In this document: one piece after another, positions 27,235 through 36,415 of the stretch
How positions within the stretch are numbered: the stretch's first letter is position 1
Layout of the letters: each line of letters starts with the position of its first letter
Assembly: GCA_012510445.1 (NCBI GenBank)
Contig: JAAZIA010000023.1
Span: 27,403 to 91,402, forward strand
Length of the DNA: 64,000 bases
From: Bacteroidales bacterium
Lineage (GTDB): Bacteria > Bacteroidota > Bacteroidia > Bacteroidales > UBA932
Direction: 5' to 3'
Made by a program: the position numbers and the translations under genes
Notes under the pieces: generated by a model
Told to the model about the DNA's origin: nothing
Seen by the model: only the letters and a program-made list of their open reading frames with translations
Database searches by the model: none

Positions 27235-30003
27235 TTAATTATCCCAGAAACTCGAGCTCTTTTTATACTGTAAAACATCGGCAAGGGCAGATGCTTTTGC
27301 TGCAATTCTAAAACTCCAGCTTTCCCATTGTCCGTTAGGTACCCAAGAGAAAGAAATCTGGAAACAATGTAAGTCATAAGTAGCACTTAACTGCGTTGTA
27401 GTAAGTTTAAATTTCATCAAATCAAGCCCACTTCTTACGTTTATATTAAAGTCTTTCGTAATTTTCACTTGTGCAGAAAAACCTAAGGTTTGTGTGAAAT
27501 TGTGATTTGTGTTAAGTATCTCGTTTGCGTAAGTATAAGACTTGTTATAAGAAAAACTGTAATTAAAGTTAACAGACCACGGAATTTCGGGGTCCATATA
27601 ATAAACCCAACCCCCGGGTATATAAGCCCCCGTGTGCGGATCTTCATATACCAACTGATAAGCACTGTTTTTGCTGTCTTTACCTCCACCGTTGAAAGAA
27701 TAGGCGGTAGAAAAACTGGCATTGGTTAATCTGGCCGGACTCCCTGCTTTGAGCAAATTCAGTGTATTGATTCGTTGCCCTTGATCATTAACAGCATAAG
27801 GGTCAAAGACAGCATTGGCATTGATACCCATTTTTTCAAAAATGGAAGTGGAAAGCGTCACATTAATGTTGGATAGCTTCATAGAATCTGCAAGAAAATT
27901 GTAGGAACCACTAAGGGATAGGTTGTCTATCAGTTTTATTTTTTTTAGTCCCCCCTTTTCTGTGGTGTCTTTTTTGTTGAACACCTTTGCTTCTAGGTTA
28001 TTACCTAAAGAAAAGCTAAGGGCTGCCGTTTTGCCCTTGGAAGGAGGACCGTAAACAGACTTATTGTATTTGTTATACTCTACGGAGTGTGATTTTCCCA
28101 AGCTGTCTGTATAGTCGAGGGTTACAAAACCGTTAGCCGACGTGCCCAGTTCCGGACGAATACTAAACCCAACAGAAGGCGTTATCATGTGTCGGATAGC
28201 CCTCACCCTTCTTTGGGGATTAAAGTTAAACATTCCGTAAATTCGGGTAGACATGGAAATGCCCCCCGAATACGTTTGCGTGATTCCAAACTCACTAAAA
28301 GGCTTTGAGAGCTCAGATACTACTTTCTGTGTTTCCGGATCAAAATCCCTTGTTTCGCTCATAAAGTGCCAATTCATACCGTAAGCAACCGATGGGGAAA
28401 AGTTTAGGTATTTTAATAAGGTAAAACTAGGCAACCCTATAGAAAAATTATGTTGCATTCCCGTTCTGAAATCATTCCAAAAATCGGGAGAGCCAAACTG
28501 AGAGGCTTTAAAGTTCAGTTTGTTTTGAAAAGCTGTACCGTAACTAATGCTGATATCTTCATAGAACTTTTTTTTACCTACCCTCACTTTTCTCTGAAAC
28601 GGATTGATACGGCTCATAGTAAAAGTAAGGTTGGGTAAGGTCAGCGCATAGGAAGAATCTCTGTTGTTTTGGCTATGCAACAAGTTAACAGACAAGTTGA
28701 AGGGCGTTCCTGCAAAAGATTTTGCATACGATATACTGGATGAGGTTTGAGACTGAAGGGCTTCGTCAATAGATTGGCTGTTAAAACGGTTATTAGTAGG
28801 ACTGGAAAAATTTACCGAGGCACTAAAAGAAGTCCCCGGACGTTTTTTGGGATCTTGCGCATGGTTCCAACGAATGGAAAAATCACCCGATTCACTAAAG
28901 TCGGGTGATCCCCTCTCGCCTGTTATATTTTTAGAATAGTTTACGTTCAAGCTTCCGTTGTATTTATACCTGTTCTTATACCTTGCCGTACCTTTCACAG
29001 CCCAAGAGCCCATCGTATAAATATCACCGGTAACAGAAAAATCCAAATAATCTCCAAAAACAAAATAATACCCAAGGTCTCTTAGAAAAAAGCCGCGAGC
29101 CACCTCTTCTCCATAAGTAGGAATAAGCAATCCGCCGGAGCGCTCGGGACGTTTAGGAACAAAACCAAAAGGCACAATGATAGGAGTAGGAACGTCCAGA
29201 AGAACCACATATGACGGGCCAAAAATGGTCTGACCCATATTTCCGTCTTCGTCTGTAGTAATTTTGGCATTGGTCATGTGTAAGTAGAAGTGTGGATGCT
29301 CAGCATCACAAGTAGTGTACTTGCCGTCACGAATATTAATGGAGTTATCCGGCATTTTTTTTAGGTTTTTTCCATGAAGAAACCCCTGTTCGTCTTGCGT
29401 TACCATGTTGTTTATACGTGCCTTTTTGGAAGCGAAATTGTAGTAGACAGACTCCATCTTGTAGTTATTGTTCCCTTCTTTCATTTCGGGTTTTCCCTGC
29501 ATAATTCCTAAAGAATCTACTATTCCGGTAGCAAACACTGTTTTTGAATCTGCATCATACTCCATATATTCCGCAGTAATTTCCATGTTGCCGTAGGTAA
29601 CTTTTACATCCCCATAATAGTACAACATGGTCTTCCCTTGGCTAAAGTCTTCTACAACAGAATCTCTGGCCACGGAAAAAGCCGGGGCTTCCAGCTGAGT
29701 TTTTGCACGGATAAGTTCCATATGGGCCAAACTGTCCATCTGAGACTCAGACATGCCTACTTCAGGTTTTTCATGCCCTGTATAGAAACTCAATGTTTCC
29801 CACATAACAGACAGCAAAGGCTTCTCCTGCATAACTGTAACCGGAGCAAGCAGCCGGTGTTTATACTTTTCGCTTATAGGAGAAATGGCATTTTCTGGGA
29901 GTCGTTTTTGCTGTCCCCACAAAACTTGAGTACCCAGCATAAGGAACACCAGACAACATACCGTATGAAAAATACTTTTCTTATCTTTGCCTTCAGCAGA
30001 CAT
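27235..30003 (-). CDS. lptD: LPS-assembly protein LptD (OstA-like)
   Basis: The outer-membrane translocon component that inserts lipopolysaccharide. The start at 30003 gives 922 residues with a signal peptide (KKSIFHTVCCLVFLMLGTQVLWG); an in-frame ATG at 30087 is possible but would put 28 residues before the signal and run through the divergent amidase start. The N-terminal OstA part (about residues 120-260, with YYYGDVKVTYGNMEITAEYMEYD-like strands) is followed by a long beta-barrel region rich in alternating Tyr, Phe and Asn. Its promoter overlaps the divergent amidase gene. Confidence 0.92.
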   Translation of the reverse strand: MSAEGKDKKSIFHTVCCLVFLMLGTQVLWGQQKRLPENAISPISEKYKHRLLAPVTVMQEKPLLSVMWETLSFYTGHEKPEVGMSESQMDSLAHMELIRAKTQLEAPAFSVARDSVVEDFSQGKTMLYYYGDVKVTYGNMEITAEYMEYDADSKTVFATGIVDSLGIMQGKPEMKEGNNNYKMESVYYNFASKKARINNMVTQDEQGFLHGKNLKKMPDNSINIRDGKYTTCDAEHPHFYLHMTNAKITTDEDGNMGQTIFGPSYVVLLDVPTPIIVPFGFVPKRPERSGGLLIPTYGEEVARGFFLRDLGYYFVFGDYLDFSVTGDIYTMGSWAVKGTARYKNRYKYNGSLNVNYSKNITGERGSPDFSESGDFSIRWNHAQDPKKRPGTSFSASVNFSSPTNNRFNSQSIDEALQSQTSSSISYAKSFAGTPFNLSVNLLHSQNNRDSSYALTLPNLTFTMSRINPFQRKVRVGKKKFYEDISISYGTAFQNKLNFKASQFGSPDFWNDFRTGMQHNFSIGLPSFTLLKYLNFSPSVAYGMNWHFMSETRDFDPETQKVVSELSKPFSEFGITQTYSGGISMSTRIYGMFNFNPQRRVRAIRHMITPSVGFSIRPELGTSANGFVTLDYTDSLGKSHSVEYNKYNKSVYGPPSKGKTAALSFSLGNNLEAKVFNKKDTTEKGGLKKIKLIDNLSLSGSYNFLADSMKLSNINVTLSTSIFEKMGINANAVFDPYAVNDQGQRINTLNLLKAGSPARLTNASFSTAYSFNGGGKDSKNSAYQLVYEDPHTGAYIPGGWVYYMDPEIPWSVNFNYSFSYNKSYTYANEILNTNHNFTQTLGFSAQVKITKDFNINVRSGLDLMKFKLTTTQLSATYDLHCFQISFSWVPNGQWESWSFRIAAKASALADVLQYKKSSSFWDN
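29982..29989 (+). promoter_or_regulatory. -7 promoter element for the amidase-MCE genes
   Basis: TATCTTTG, a perfect consensus match, 29 bases before ATG 30019. It lies inside the first codons of lptD on the opposite strand. Confidence 0.6.
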
Positions 30004-30009
30004 AAACTG

Positions 30010-30017
30010 CAAATATA
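30010..30017 (-). promoter_or_regulatory. -7 promoter element for lptD
   Basis: Minus strand TATATTTG. Only 6 bases separate it from the lptD ATG at 30003, so the transcript would be leaderless or nearly so. Confidence 0.5.
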
Positions 30018-30018
30018 T

Positions 30019-31122
30019 ATGAAAAAACTGATTCCTGTACTGGTGGGCTTTCTCTGTATCTGCAATTCGCATGCCATCATGGGACAAGCTTTTTCAGGTC
30101 CTGTACTCCGCAAGATAGTAATTGATCCCGGCCACGGAGGTCGTGACCCCGGTGCTCTTAGCCCCGATAGAAAGTTACGGGAAAAAGACATCAACCTGGC
30201 AGTCGCTTTATACTTGGGACAGGAGATCAAGACACATTACCCCAATATTGATGTTGTTTATACTCGTGATAAAGATGTGGCTGTAGATCTGGACAAACGA
30301 GGGACTATGGCTTCTGAGCTCCATGCAGACTTATTTATTTCCATTCATGTAAACTCAGCCCGGAAAAGTACCACGGTGGCCGTTGGCCCGGAAACCTGGG
30401 TTTTTGGAGGAGACAGAAGTCAAAGGAAAGACGACAGCTATGATGTTGTCCTTAAAGAGAACGAAGTTATCAAGTTTGAAGAAGATTATAAAACCAAGTA
30501 CGAAGGTTTTGACCCGGATAACCCCCAGTCCATGATTGTTTTCAATTTCCAGAAAGAGGCCATTATGAGGCAGTCCAGAATTCTGGGCAGTTGCATCCAA
30601 CAAGCCCTGCGAGAAGGTCCTTTAAGGGGTTCGGCAAAAGACAGGGGAATGAAAGAAGGCGGTTTTGTGGTACTGGCCTATTGCTCTATGCCCGCCGTTC
30701 TTGTAGAAATGGGATTTATAAACAGTGCTACAGACAGAAGAATCCTAGGCTCGGCAGACGGGCAAAAGAAAATAGCCAAACAGCTTTTTTTAGGATTTGA
30801 AAACTATATGAAAACGTATGCAGAAAACGGCAAGTACAAAGAGCAAAAAATAGGTATCAAAAAAGCTTCAATTACCACCTATCACGTACAAATAGCTGCT
30901 TCTAAAACGGTACTTCCTTCCACTCATACCGTTTTAAAATCTTATCCCAGTATAAAGCATATCATCTGTGAAGATCACATCTATAAATGCAAATATTTTT
31001 TAGGTGATTTTATCAATGCAGTAGAAGCACAAAACTACTGTGATGAGCTTAGGGCCGGTTCTCATCCGGATGCTTTTGTAATTGCCATTAAAGACGGTCG
31101 TCTTGTTCCAGTTAATCCTTAA
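30019..31122 (+). CDS. N-acetylmuramoyl-L-alanine amidase (Amidase_3)
   Basis: A 367-residue periplasmic cell-wall hydrolase that cleaves the muramyl-alanine bond. A signal peptide (KKLIPVLVGFLCICNSHA) precedes the Amidase_3 domain. Zinc ligands are visible in IDPGHGGRDPGA and in SIHVNSA; the catalytic Glu is in VLVEMGFINS. The last 100 residues form a SPOR-like module (YHVQIAASK, then repeats of short strands) that would bind denuded septal glycans. An upstream in-frame ATG at 29638 would lie within lptD antisense and is rejected. The MCE gene follows 3 bases later. Confidence 0.92.
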   Translation: MKKLIPVLVGFLCICNSHAIMGQAFSGPVLRKIVIDPGHGGRDPGALSPDRKLREKDINLAVALYLGQEIKTHYPNIDVVYTRDKDVAVDLDKRGTMASELHADLFISIHVNSARKSTTVAVGPETWVFGGDRSQRKDDSYDVVLKENEVIKFEEDYKTKYEGFDPDNPQSMIVFNFQKEAIMRQSRILGSCIQQALREGPLRGSAKDRGMKEGGFVVLAYCSMPAVLVEMGFINSATDRRILGSADGQKKIAKQLFLGFENYMKTYAENGKYKEQKIGIKKASITTYHVQIAASKTVLPSTHTVLKSYPSIKHIICEDHIYKCKYFLGDFINAVEAQNYCDELRAGSHPDAFVIAIKDGRLVPVNP

Positions 31123-31125
31123 TTC

Positions 31126-32046
31126 ATGAAAAAAAAGAAATTTAGCCGAGAATTAAAAATTGGGTTTTTCTCACTGATTGTCATAGTTTTCCTTTATTTT
31201 ACCATTCAGTTCCTAAAGGGTAACGATCTTTTTAGCGGAACAAATACCTATTACGCAATCTATACCAATGTGTGGGGATTGGACCCCACAAGTCCTGTTT
31301 CTGTATTAGGGCTTACTGCCGGAAGTGTAGATAACATACAATTTGATCGGGAAAGTAAAAAAATGGTCGTGAAAATGAGGTTGAAAAAAGATTTTCCCAT
31401 ACCTCGGGGAACAGTAGCCGAAATATACAGCGCAGATATCTTAGGAGGCAAAGCTGTGCAATTGCTGCTTGGATCCCAAGAAGACATGCATTCCTCGGGA
31501 GATACTCTGGCTTCTTCTATTCAACATGACCTTATTAGTATGCTTACCAATGATTTGGGCTTATTAAAAGATGATATCTCGGGACTTATATCAAGTGTGG
31601 AACTGGCTGTGTTGGATCTTACCCGATTATTAAGCGAGGAAAACAGAGACCAGGTACAGGATGTGTTAAAACACCTAAACGGGTCTCTGAAAGAAATTAA
31701 CACTTTTACAAAAGCGCTGAATGAGAACAAAGGAACTCTTGACCGGATTTTCACCGGAGCAGATACGCTTTTTTTAGGGTTAAACAAAGCAACGGTTCGC
31801 CTTACCGCTACATTGGAACATTTTGAGGGGATGGCTTCACAATGGAAAGATCAAGACGTGGCAGGCGTTATAAACGGCCTTAAAGAGCTGTTGGACCAAC
31901 TGAACAATCCCGATGGTACATTAGGGCAACTTACCGGTGACCCTCAGTTGTACCATGCTGTAACCCGTGTTTTACATAGGGCAGATTCCTTATTGCATCT
32001 GATGGGTGAAAACCCAAAAAAATACTTTAAAATCAGTGTTTTTTGA
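31126..32046 (+). CDS. mlaD: MCE-family (MlaD-like) lipid transport protein
   Basis: A 306-residue inner-membrane protein: an N-terminal anchor (IGFFSLIVIVFLYFTIQFL), one MCE domain (residues about 35-115; YYAIYTNVWGLDPTSPVSV, then AEIYSADILGGKAV), and a helical C-terminal region. MlaD hexamers form the periplasmic ring of the ABC importer that moves phospholipids between membranes; the ATPase and permease partners are not in the window. The gene is coupled to the amidase and followed by a 209-base gap before dnaA. Confidence 0.9.
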   Translation: MKKKKFSRELKIGFFSLIVIVFLYFTIQFLKGNDLFSGTNTYYAIYTNVWGLDPTSPVSVLGLTAGSVDNIQFDRESKKMVVKMRLKKDFPIPRGTVAEIYSADILGGKAVQLLLGSQEDMHSSGDTLASSIQHDLISMLTNDLGLLKDDISGLISSVELAVLDLTRLLSEENRDQVQDVLKHLNGSLKEINTFTKALNENKGTLDRIFTGADTLFLGLNKATVRLTATLEHFEGMASQWKDQDVAGVINGLKELLDQLNNPDGTLGQLTGDPQLYHAVTRVLHRADSLLHLMGENPKKYFKISVF

Positions 32047-32255
32047 AATCACAATTTCGTCTTAAATGTTGATGTGTCAACGAAAGGCACTTTTTGTCAA
32101 TTCATACATTTCTGATACACAGCCTGTTAGGTTTTTTAGTTTTTTTACCTTGATTATTAAGGTGTTATTGAATTTTCGAAAAATACAAGTCTTTTTCATT
32201 TTTTTTTACCATTTTTTTCAACCATTTTTGTAAACATTAACCCCAAAATCCTAAT
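32047..32255 (+). other. AT-rich spacer upstream of dnaA
   Basis: This 209-base spacer is very T-rich on the plus strand. No clear 9-mer DnaA box (TTATCCACA type) was found by eye. An interrupted palindrome ACCTT-N7-AAGGT sits at 32147-32163. A one-mismatch -7 element (CATTTTTG, 32223-32230) lies 25 bases before the dnaA ATG and is the best promoter candidate. There is no direct evidence that this is the replication origin. Confidence 0.5.
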
Positions 32256-33671
32256 ATGCCCCTGTTACCTCACCAAGTTGTCTGGAATAACTGTCTGACT
32301 ATTATCAAAGATAATATTCAGCCTTCAAGTTTTGGAACATGGTTTGAACCCATTGTTCCCCTGAAACTTAAGAACAATATCCTGACCATAGAGGTTCCGT
32401 CTCATTTTTTCAGGGAATATCTGGAAGAAAATTTCATTGATTTGCTGGGTCATTGCTTAAGGAAGGAACTTGGGAATTCAGCCAAACTGGAATATTACGT
32501 AAAAGTAGATTCATGCAGCAAGGGAGTTCCCATGCCTCACCAGGGGCAAGGCCATTTTCAAAACAAATCCATTCCTTTCACAAGAATCAACAAAAACGAA
32601 ATCGCAAGTCCCTATGTAGTACCGGGATTGCGACAAGTAAAGATTGATCCACGACTTAATGCTGCTTACTCTTTCGATAATTTTGTAGAAGGCTCCTGTA
32701 ACCGGCTGGCGCGTACTGCCGGATTAAGCATTGCAGAAAAACCGGGTGGCCCTTTTAATCCTTTGTTTATATACGGCGGATCGGGGTTGGGTAAAACACA
32801 CTTGGCACAGGCTATTGGTATAGAAATTAAAAAAAGGCTGCCCAATAAAATTGTATTGTACGTCTCGGCCAATCTGTTTCAGATTCAATTTATGGATGCT
32901 GTAAACATCAAAAATAAATTGACAGATTTCATGCGATTCTACCAAATGATAGATGTTCTAATCATTGATGATGTACAGGAGTTTGCCGGCAAGCCGGGAA
33001 CTCAAAATGCCTATTTCAACATTTTTAATCACTTGCACCAATTGGGTAAACAGCTGATTCTCACTAGCGACAAAGCTCCGGTAGACCTGCGGGATCTGGA
33101 CGACAGATTGCTTTCCAGATTTAAGTGGGGCCTTTCTGCAGAATTGCAATCTCCCGATTATGCCACACGTCTGGCCATCTTAGAAAAAAAATCGTACAAC
33201 GAAGGAGTGGAAGTGCCTCAGGAGGTTCTTAAGTTTATAGCAAAGCAAGTCACTACAAACGTCCGGGAAATTGAAGGAACGTTATGCTCTTTGCTGGCAC
33301 AAGCTACTTTTAATAAAAAGCCGGTTACCCTACAACTGGCACAAGTTATTACAGACAGGCTGGTTAACAATACTCCCAAAGAAATCACCGTACAGGAAAT
33401 TCAGAAAATAGTCTGTAATTACTTTGGTATCCCACAAGATGTTTTGGTTTCAAAAACACGTAAAAGAGAAATATGTCAGGCACGTCAGATTGCTATGTAC
33501 CTTAGCAGAAACCACACCAAGAATTCTCTGGCTACCATTGGAGCACTCATTGGCGGAAAAGATCATGCTACCGTACTGCATTCATACAATACTGTCTGCA
33601 ACCTGATGGATACAGACCGCATGTTCCGTCAATACGTAACGGATATCGAAAGAAAACTTAAAAACGGTTAA
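32256..33671 (+). CDS. dnaA: Chromosomal replication initiator DnaA
   Basis: DnaA, 471 residues. Domain I is at residues 1-85 (WFEPIVPLKLKNN), followed by a short linker. Domain III carries Walker A GGSGLGKTHLAQAIG, Walker B LIIDDVQEFAG and sensor regions, and domain IV ends in the DNA-binding signature GGKDHATVLHS. The protein initiates replication by binding DnaA boxes. pepD follows 4 bases after the stop. Confidence 0.98.
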   Translation: MPLLPHQVVWNNCLTIIKDNIQPSSFGTWFEPIVPLKLKNNILTIEVPSHFFREYLEENFIDLLGHCLRKELGNSAKLEYYVKVDSCSKGVPMPHQGQGHFQNKSIPFTRINKNEIASPYVVPGLRQVKIDPRLNAAYSFDNFVEGSCNRLARTAGLSIAEKPGGPFNPLFIYGGSGLGKTHLAQAIGIEIKKRLPNKIVLYVSANLFQIQFMDAVNIKNKLTDFMRFYQMIDVLIIDDVQEFAGKPGTQNAYFNIFNHLHQLGKQLILTSDKAPVDLRDLDDRLLSRFKWGLSAELQSPDYATRLAILEKKSYNEGVEVPQEVLKFIAKQVTTNVREIEGTLCSLLAQATFNKKPVTLQLAQVITDRLVNNTPKEITVQEIQKIVCNYFGIPQDVLVSKTRKREICQARQIAMYLSRNHTKNSLATIGALIGGKDHATVLHSYNTVCNLMDTDRMFRQYVTDIERKLKNG

Positions 33672-33675
33672 TCCT

Positions 33676-35133
33676 ATGACTATGAATATCCTTGAACCCT
33701 CTTCTGTATTTACCTTTTTTTTTGAAATATGTAAAATCCCACGCGAGAGCGGGAACGAAGCCGGTATAACCCGTTACCTGGAACAGTTTGCAATAAAGCG
33801 GGGATTGGAATACAATACAGATGCCATAGGCAATGTTGTCATAAGAAAACCAGCTTCCCCCGGCCGTGAGAACAGGCCTGGTGTAATTTTACAAAGCCAT
33901 ACAGATATGGTTTGTGAGAAGAACGAGGATACTGTGTTTGACTTTGCTAAAGATCCCATACAGTGCTATCAGGAAGAGGGGTGGCTAAAAGCCAAAGGAA
34001 CTACCTTGGGAGCAGACGACGGCATTGGAGTAGCCGCCCAACTGGCAGTTTTAGATGATAATTCATTGGAACACGGTCCTTTGGAGTGCTTATTTACCGT
34101 AGAAGAAGAAACAGGTCTGGACGGAGCCAGAGCCGTTGCTCCGGGGTTTATGAAGGGAAGCATTTTACTCAACCTGGATTCGGAAGATGAAGGAGAAGTT
34201 TTCATAGGTTGCGCCGGAGGCATAGATACCTCGGCTTATTTCACCTACAAAGAAGTGCCCGTTTGTAAAAAAGAGAAAACCGTTTTTCTGAGAGTAAGCA
34301 TTTCCGGAGGAACCGGAGGCCACAGCGGAGACGAAATTCATAAAGACTTGTGCAACGCTGTTCAGACGCTAGCTCGTTTTCTTTGGAATGTACAACAAGA
34401 ATTCTCATTGGATATAAGCCATATTTCAGGTGGCAATAAGCGTAACGCCATAGCACGTGAAGCCAGCGCAGTTTGTATAGTTAACAAAAAAGATGAACAG
34501 GCATTTAAAGAGCTTTTTAAAAAGCTCTCGGCCGAGTGGGAAAAAGAACATCAACTAACAGACCCGGAACTCACCGGTGAAATCCTAGAAGTTCCCGAAA
34601 CAAATACGTGCATAGACAAAGAAACAGTTGCCAAACTAACGGCCGCTTTGTATTCTTGTCCACATGGTGTATTAGCTATGAGCAAAGAAATACCCGGTCT
34701 TGTAGAAACTTCTACCAACCTCGCGTCTGTTAAGATGGATACCAAACAACACGTTATCCGTATTGGAACCAGCCAGCGTAGTGCCTTGAACTCTGCCCGC
34801 AAGAATGCCGCGTTCCGAATAGAAAGCTTGTTTCGATTGGCCGATGCCAAAGTAACACATGAAGGTGAATATCCTGGCTGGGCTCCCAACCCGGACTCTC
34901 CCATCTTGAAGATCAGCGAAAAGGCTTATCAAAAATTGTTTCATACTCCGGTTCAGGTAAAGGCTATCCATGCAGGATTGGAATGTGGCATCTTTTTAGA
35001 TGCCTTCCCCCATCTGGATATGATCTCTTTTGGTCCTACCATAAAAGGAGCCCATTCACCGGCAGAGAGACTGGATATTGCCAGTACGCAAAAATTCTGG
35101 GATTTCCTTCTTGAAATTTTAAAAACAGTGTAA
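33676..35133 (+). CDS. pepD: Aminoacyl-histidine dipeptidase (PepD, M20 family)
   Basis: A 485-residue cytosolic zinc peptidase that hydrolyses Xaa-His dipeptides. Metal-site motifs are LQSHTDMVCEKNED and LGADDGIGVAAQLA, with the catalytic Glu in the TVEEETGLDGA segment and a later SFGPTIKGAHSPAERL. A second possible start ATG lies two codons downstream. It lies between dnaA and rpe, each with spacing under 5 bases, so the three genes are probably co-transcribed. Confidence 0.94.
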   Translation: MTMNILEPSSVFTFFFEICKIPRESGNEAGITRYLEQFAIKRGLEYNTDAIGNVVIRKPASPGRENRPGVILQSHTDMVCEKNEDTVFDFAKDPIQCYQEEGWLKAKGTTLGADDGIGVAAQLAVLDDNSLEHGPLECLFTVEEETGLDGARAVAPGFMKGSILLNLDSEDEGEVFIGCAGGIDTSAYFTYKEVPVCKKEKTVFLRVSISGGTGGHSGDEIHKDLCNAVQTLARFLWNVQQEFSLDISHISGGNKRNAIAREASAVCIVNKKDEQAFKELFKKLSAEWEKEHQLTDPELTGEILEVPETNTCIDKETVAKLTAALYSCPHGVLAMSKEIPGLVETSTNLASVKMDTKQHVIRIGTSQRSALNSARKNAAFRIESLFRLADAKVTHEGEYPGWAPNPDSPILKISEKAYQKLFHTPVQVKAIHAGLECGIFLDAFPHLDMISFGPTIKGAHSPAERLDIASTQKFWDFLLEILKTV

Positions 35134-35135
35134 CC

Positions 35136-35804
35136 ATGGGTAAAGTATCTGTATCTATGTTGTCTGCCGATTTTGGTCATCTGGCAGATGCATGCCGGAT
35201 GGTTAATGAAAGCCCGGCATGGGGTTTTCACTTAGACATCATGGATGGAGTATTTGTGCCTAACATTTCTTATGGATTCCCTGTTATCGAAGCCATCGCA
35301 AGCCATGCTAAAAAACCGCTGGATGCACATCTGATGACTGTTGAACCCTCCCGCTATTACACTCGTTACAAAGAAGCCGGAATCAATTGGCTTACTGTTC
35401 ACTACGAAACGTGTCCGCACCTTAATCGTGATTTGCAAGAGATTCGCCGCCTGGGTATGAAAGCAGGTGTTGCACTCAATCCAGCTACTCCCGTGGGATT
35501 GCTGGAGCAGGCTATATACCAGGCAGATCTGGTCTTAGTAATGTCTGTTAATCCCGGATTTGGCGGTCAGGCGTTTATAGAAACCTCTTTTGAAAAAGTA
35601 GAGCAACTGGACAATATGAGAAAAGAAAAAGACCTTAATTTTCTCATCCAGGTAGATGGTGGAATTAACCATACCAATGCAGAAATACTGTATAAAAAAG
35701 GGGCCGACATCCTTGTGGCCGGCAATTACGTATTCAAATCAAAGGATCCTGCGGCAGCTATTGGGAGCATAGCAAGCAGTGTTTCACAGCCCCATACCCT
35801 TTGA
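35136..35804 (+). CDS. rpe: Ribulose-phosphate 3-epimerase
   Basis: Rpe interconverts ribulose-5-phosphate and xylulose-5-phosphate. The 222-residue TIM barrel shows SMLSADFGHLADA, HLDIMDGVFVPNISYG (metal ligands), DAHLMTVEP, SVNPGFGGQAF and VDGGINHTNA. The last 79 bases overlap the 3' end of convergent psd. Confidence 0.97.
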   Translation: MGKVSVSMLSADFGHLADACRMVNESPAWGFHLDIMDGVFVPNISYGFPVIEAIASHAKKPLDAHLMTVEPSRYYTRYKEAGINWLTVHYETCPHLNRDLQEIRRLGMKAGVALNPATPVGLLEQAIYQADLVLVMSVNPGFGGQAFIETSFEKVEQLDNMRKEKDLNFLIQVDGGINHTNAEILYKKGADILVAGNYVFKSKDPAAAIGSIASSVSQPHTL

Positions 35805-36415
35805 CCCTTTTCCACTTTAATTTCTGCATCTAAGGGCAGCAGTATATCTAGCCTGGACCCAAACTTGATAATACCCAATTCGCTTCCTTGCAAAACTTGT
35901 TTGCCTGTTTTTGCCTTACATACCACACGTCTTGCTATTAGTCCTGCTACCTGACGTACTCCTACCATATGTTTTCCCTGGTCAATAAAAAGAGTGGTAT
36001 GTTCGTTTTTCTCTGAAGATTTAGGATGCCAAGCCACCATTTTTTCTCCCGGATGGTATTTATAATACGTAATGGTTCCACCACACGGGTACCAATTGAC
36101 ATGGACGTTAAAAATGTTCATGAAAATAGATACCTGCCACCTCTTTTCCTGAAGGAATTCGTTTACCATAACTTCTTCTATCATAACAATCTTTCCGTCT
36201 GCAGGGGCTATGACTCCGTTGTCTGTAAACAATATGTTACGGTTAGGGATTCTAAAAAACACAAAGACCTGAAAAATAAGATACGCTGCCAGCAAGCCAA
36301 AAACTAAAAACACCCAAACGTTCTTCCAGGAAAAAGCAAAAATAAGCGCCAGCAACACGCCCAGAAACACAAACACCACTATAATAGATTTTATGCCTTC
36401 TTTATGTATTCTCAT
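35726..36415 (-). CDS. psd: Phosphatidylserine decarboxylase
   Basis: Psd makes phosphatidylethanolamine in the inner membrane. The 229-residue protein belongs to the short class. Two N-terminal membrane segments are followed by NVHVNWYPCGG and the autocatalytic cleavage site Gly-Ser in KFGSRLDILLP, which yields the pyruvoyl group. The final residues after KVEKGQRVWGCETLLA extend into DNA that is antisense to the rpe 3' end (79-base overlap of convergent genes). The start codon overlaps the cdsA stop by one base (TAATG), so the two lipid genes are translationally coupled. Confidence 0.94.
   Translation of the reverse strand: MRIHKEGIKSIIVVFVFLGVLLALIFAFSWKNVWVFLVFGLLAAYLIFQVFVFFRIPNRNILFTDNGVIAPADGKIVMIEEVMVNEFLQEKRWQVSIFMNIFNVHVNWYPCGGTITYYKYHPGEKMVAWHPKSSEKNEHTTLFIDQGKHMVGVRQVAGLIARRVVCKAKTGKQVLQGSELGIIKFGSRLDILLPLDAEIKVEKGQRVWGCETLLAMLPIAAAGSFDLNT

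Noticed and set aside
29638..30018. N-terminal extension of the amidase from ATG 29638
   Set aside because: It would be antisense to lptD and would place 127 residues before an obvious signal peptide; a -7 element and ATG 30019 explain the start.
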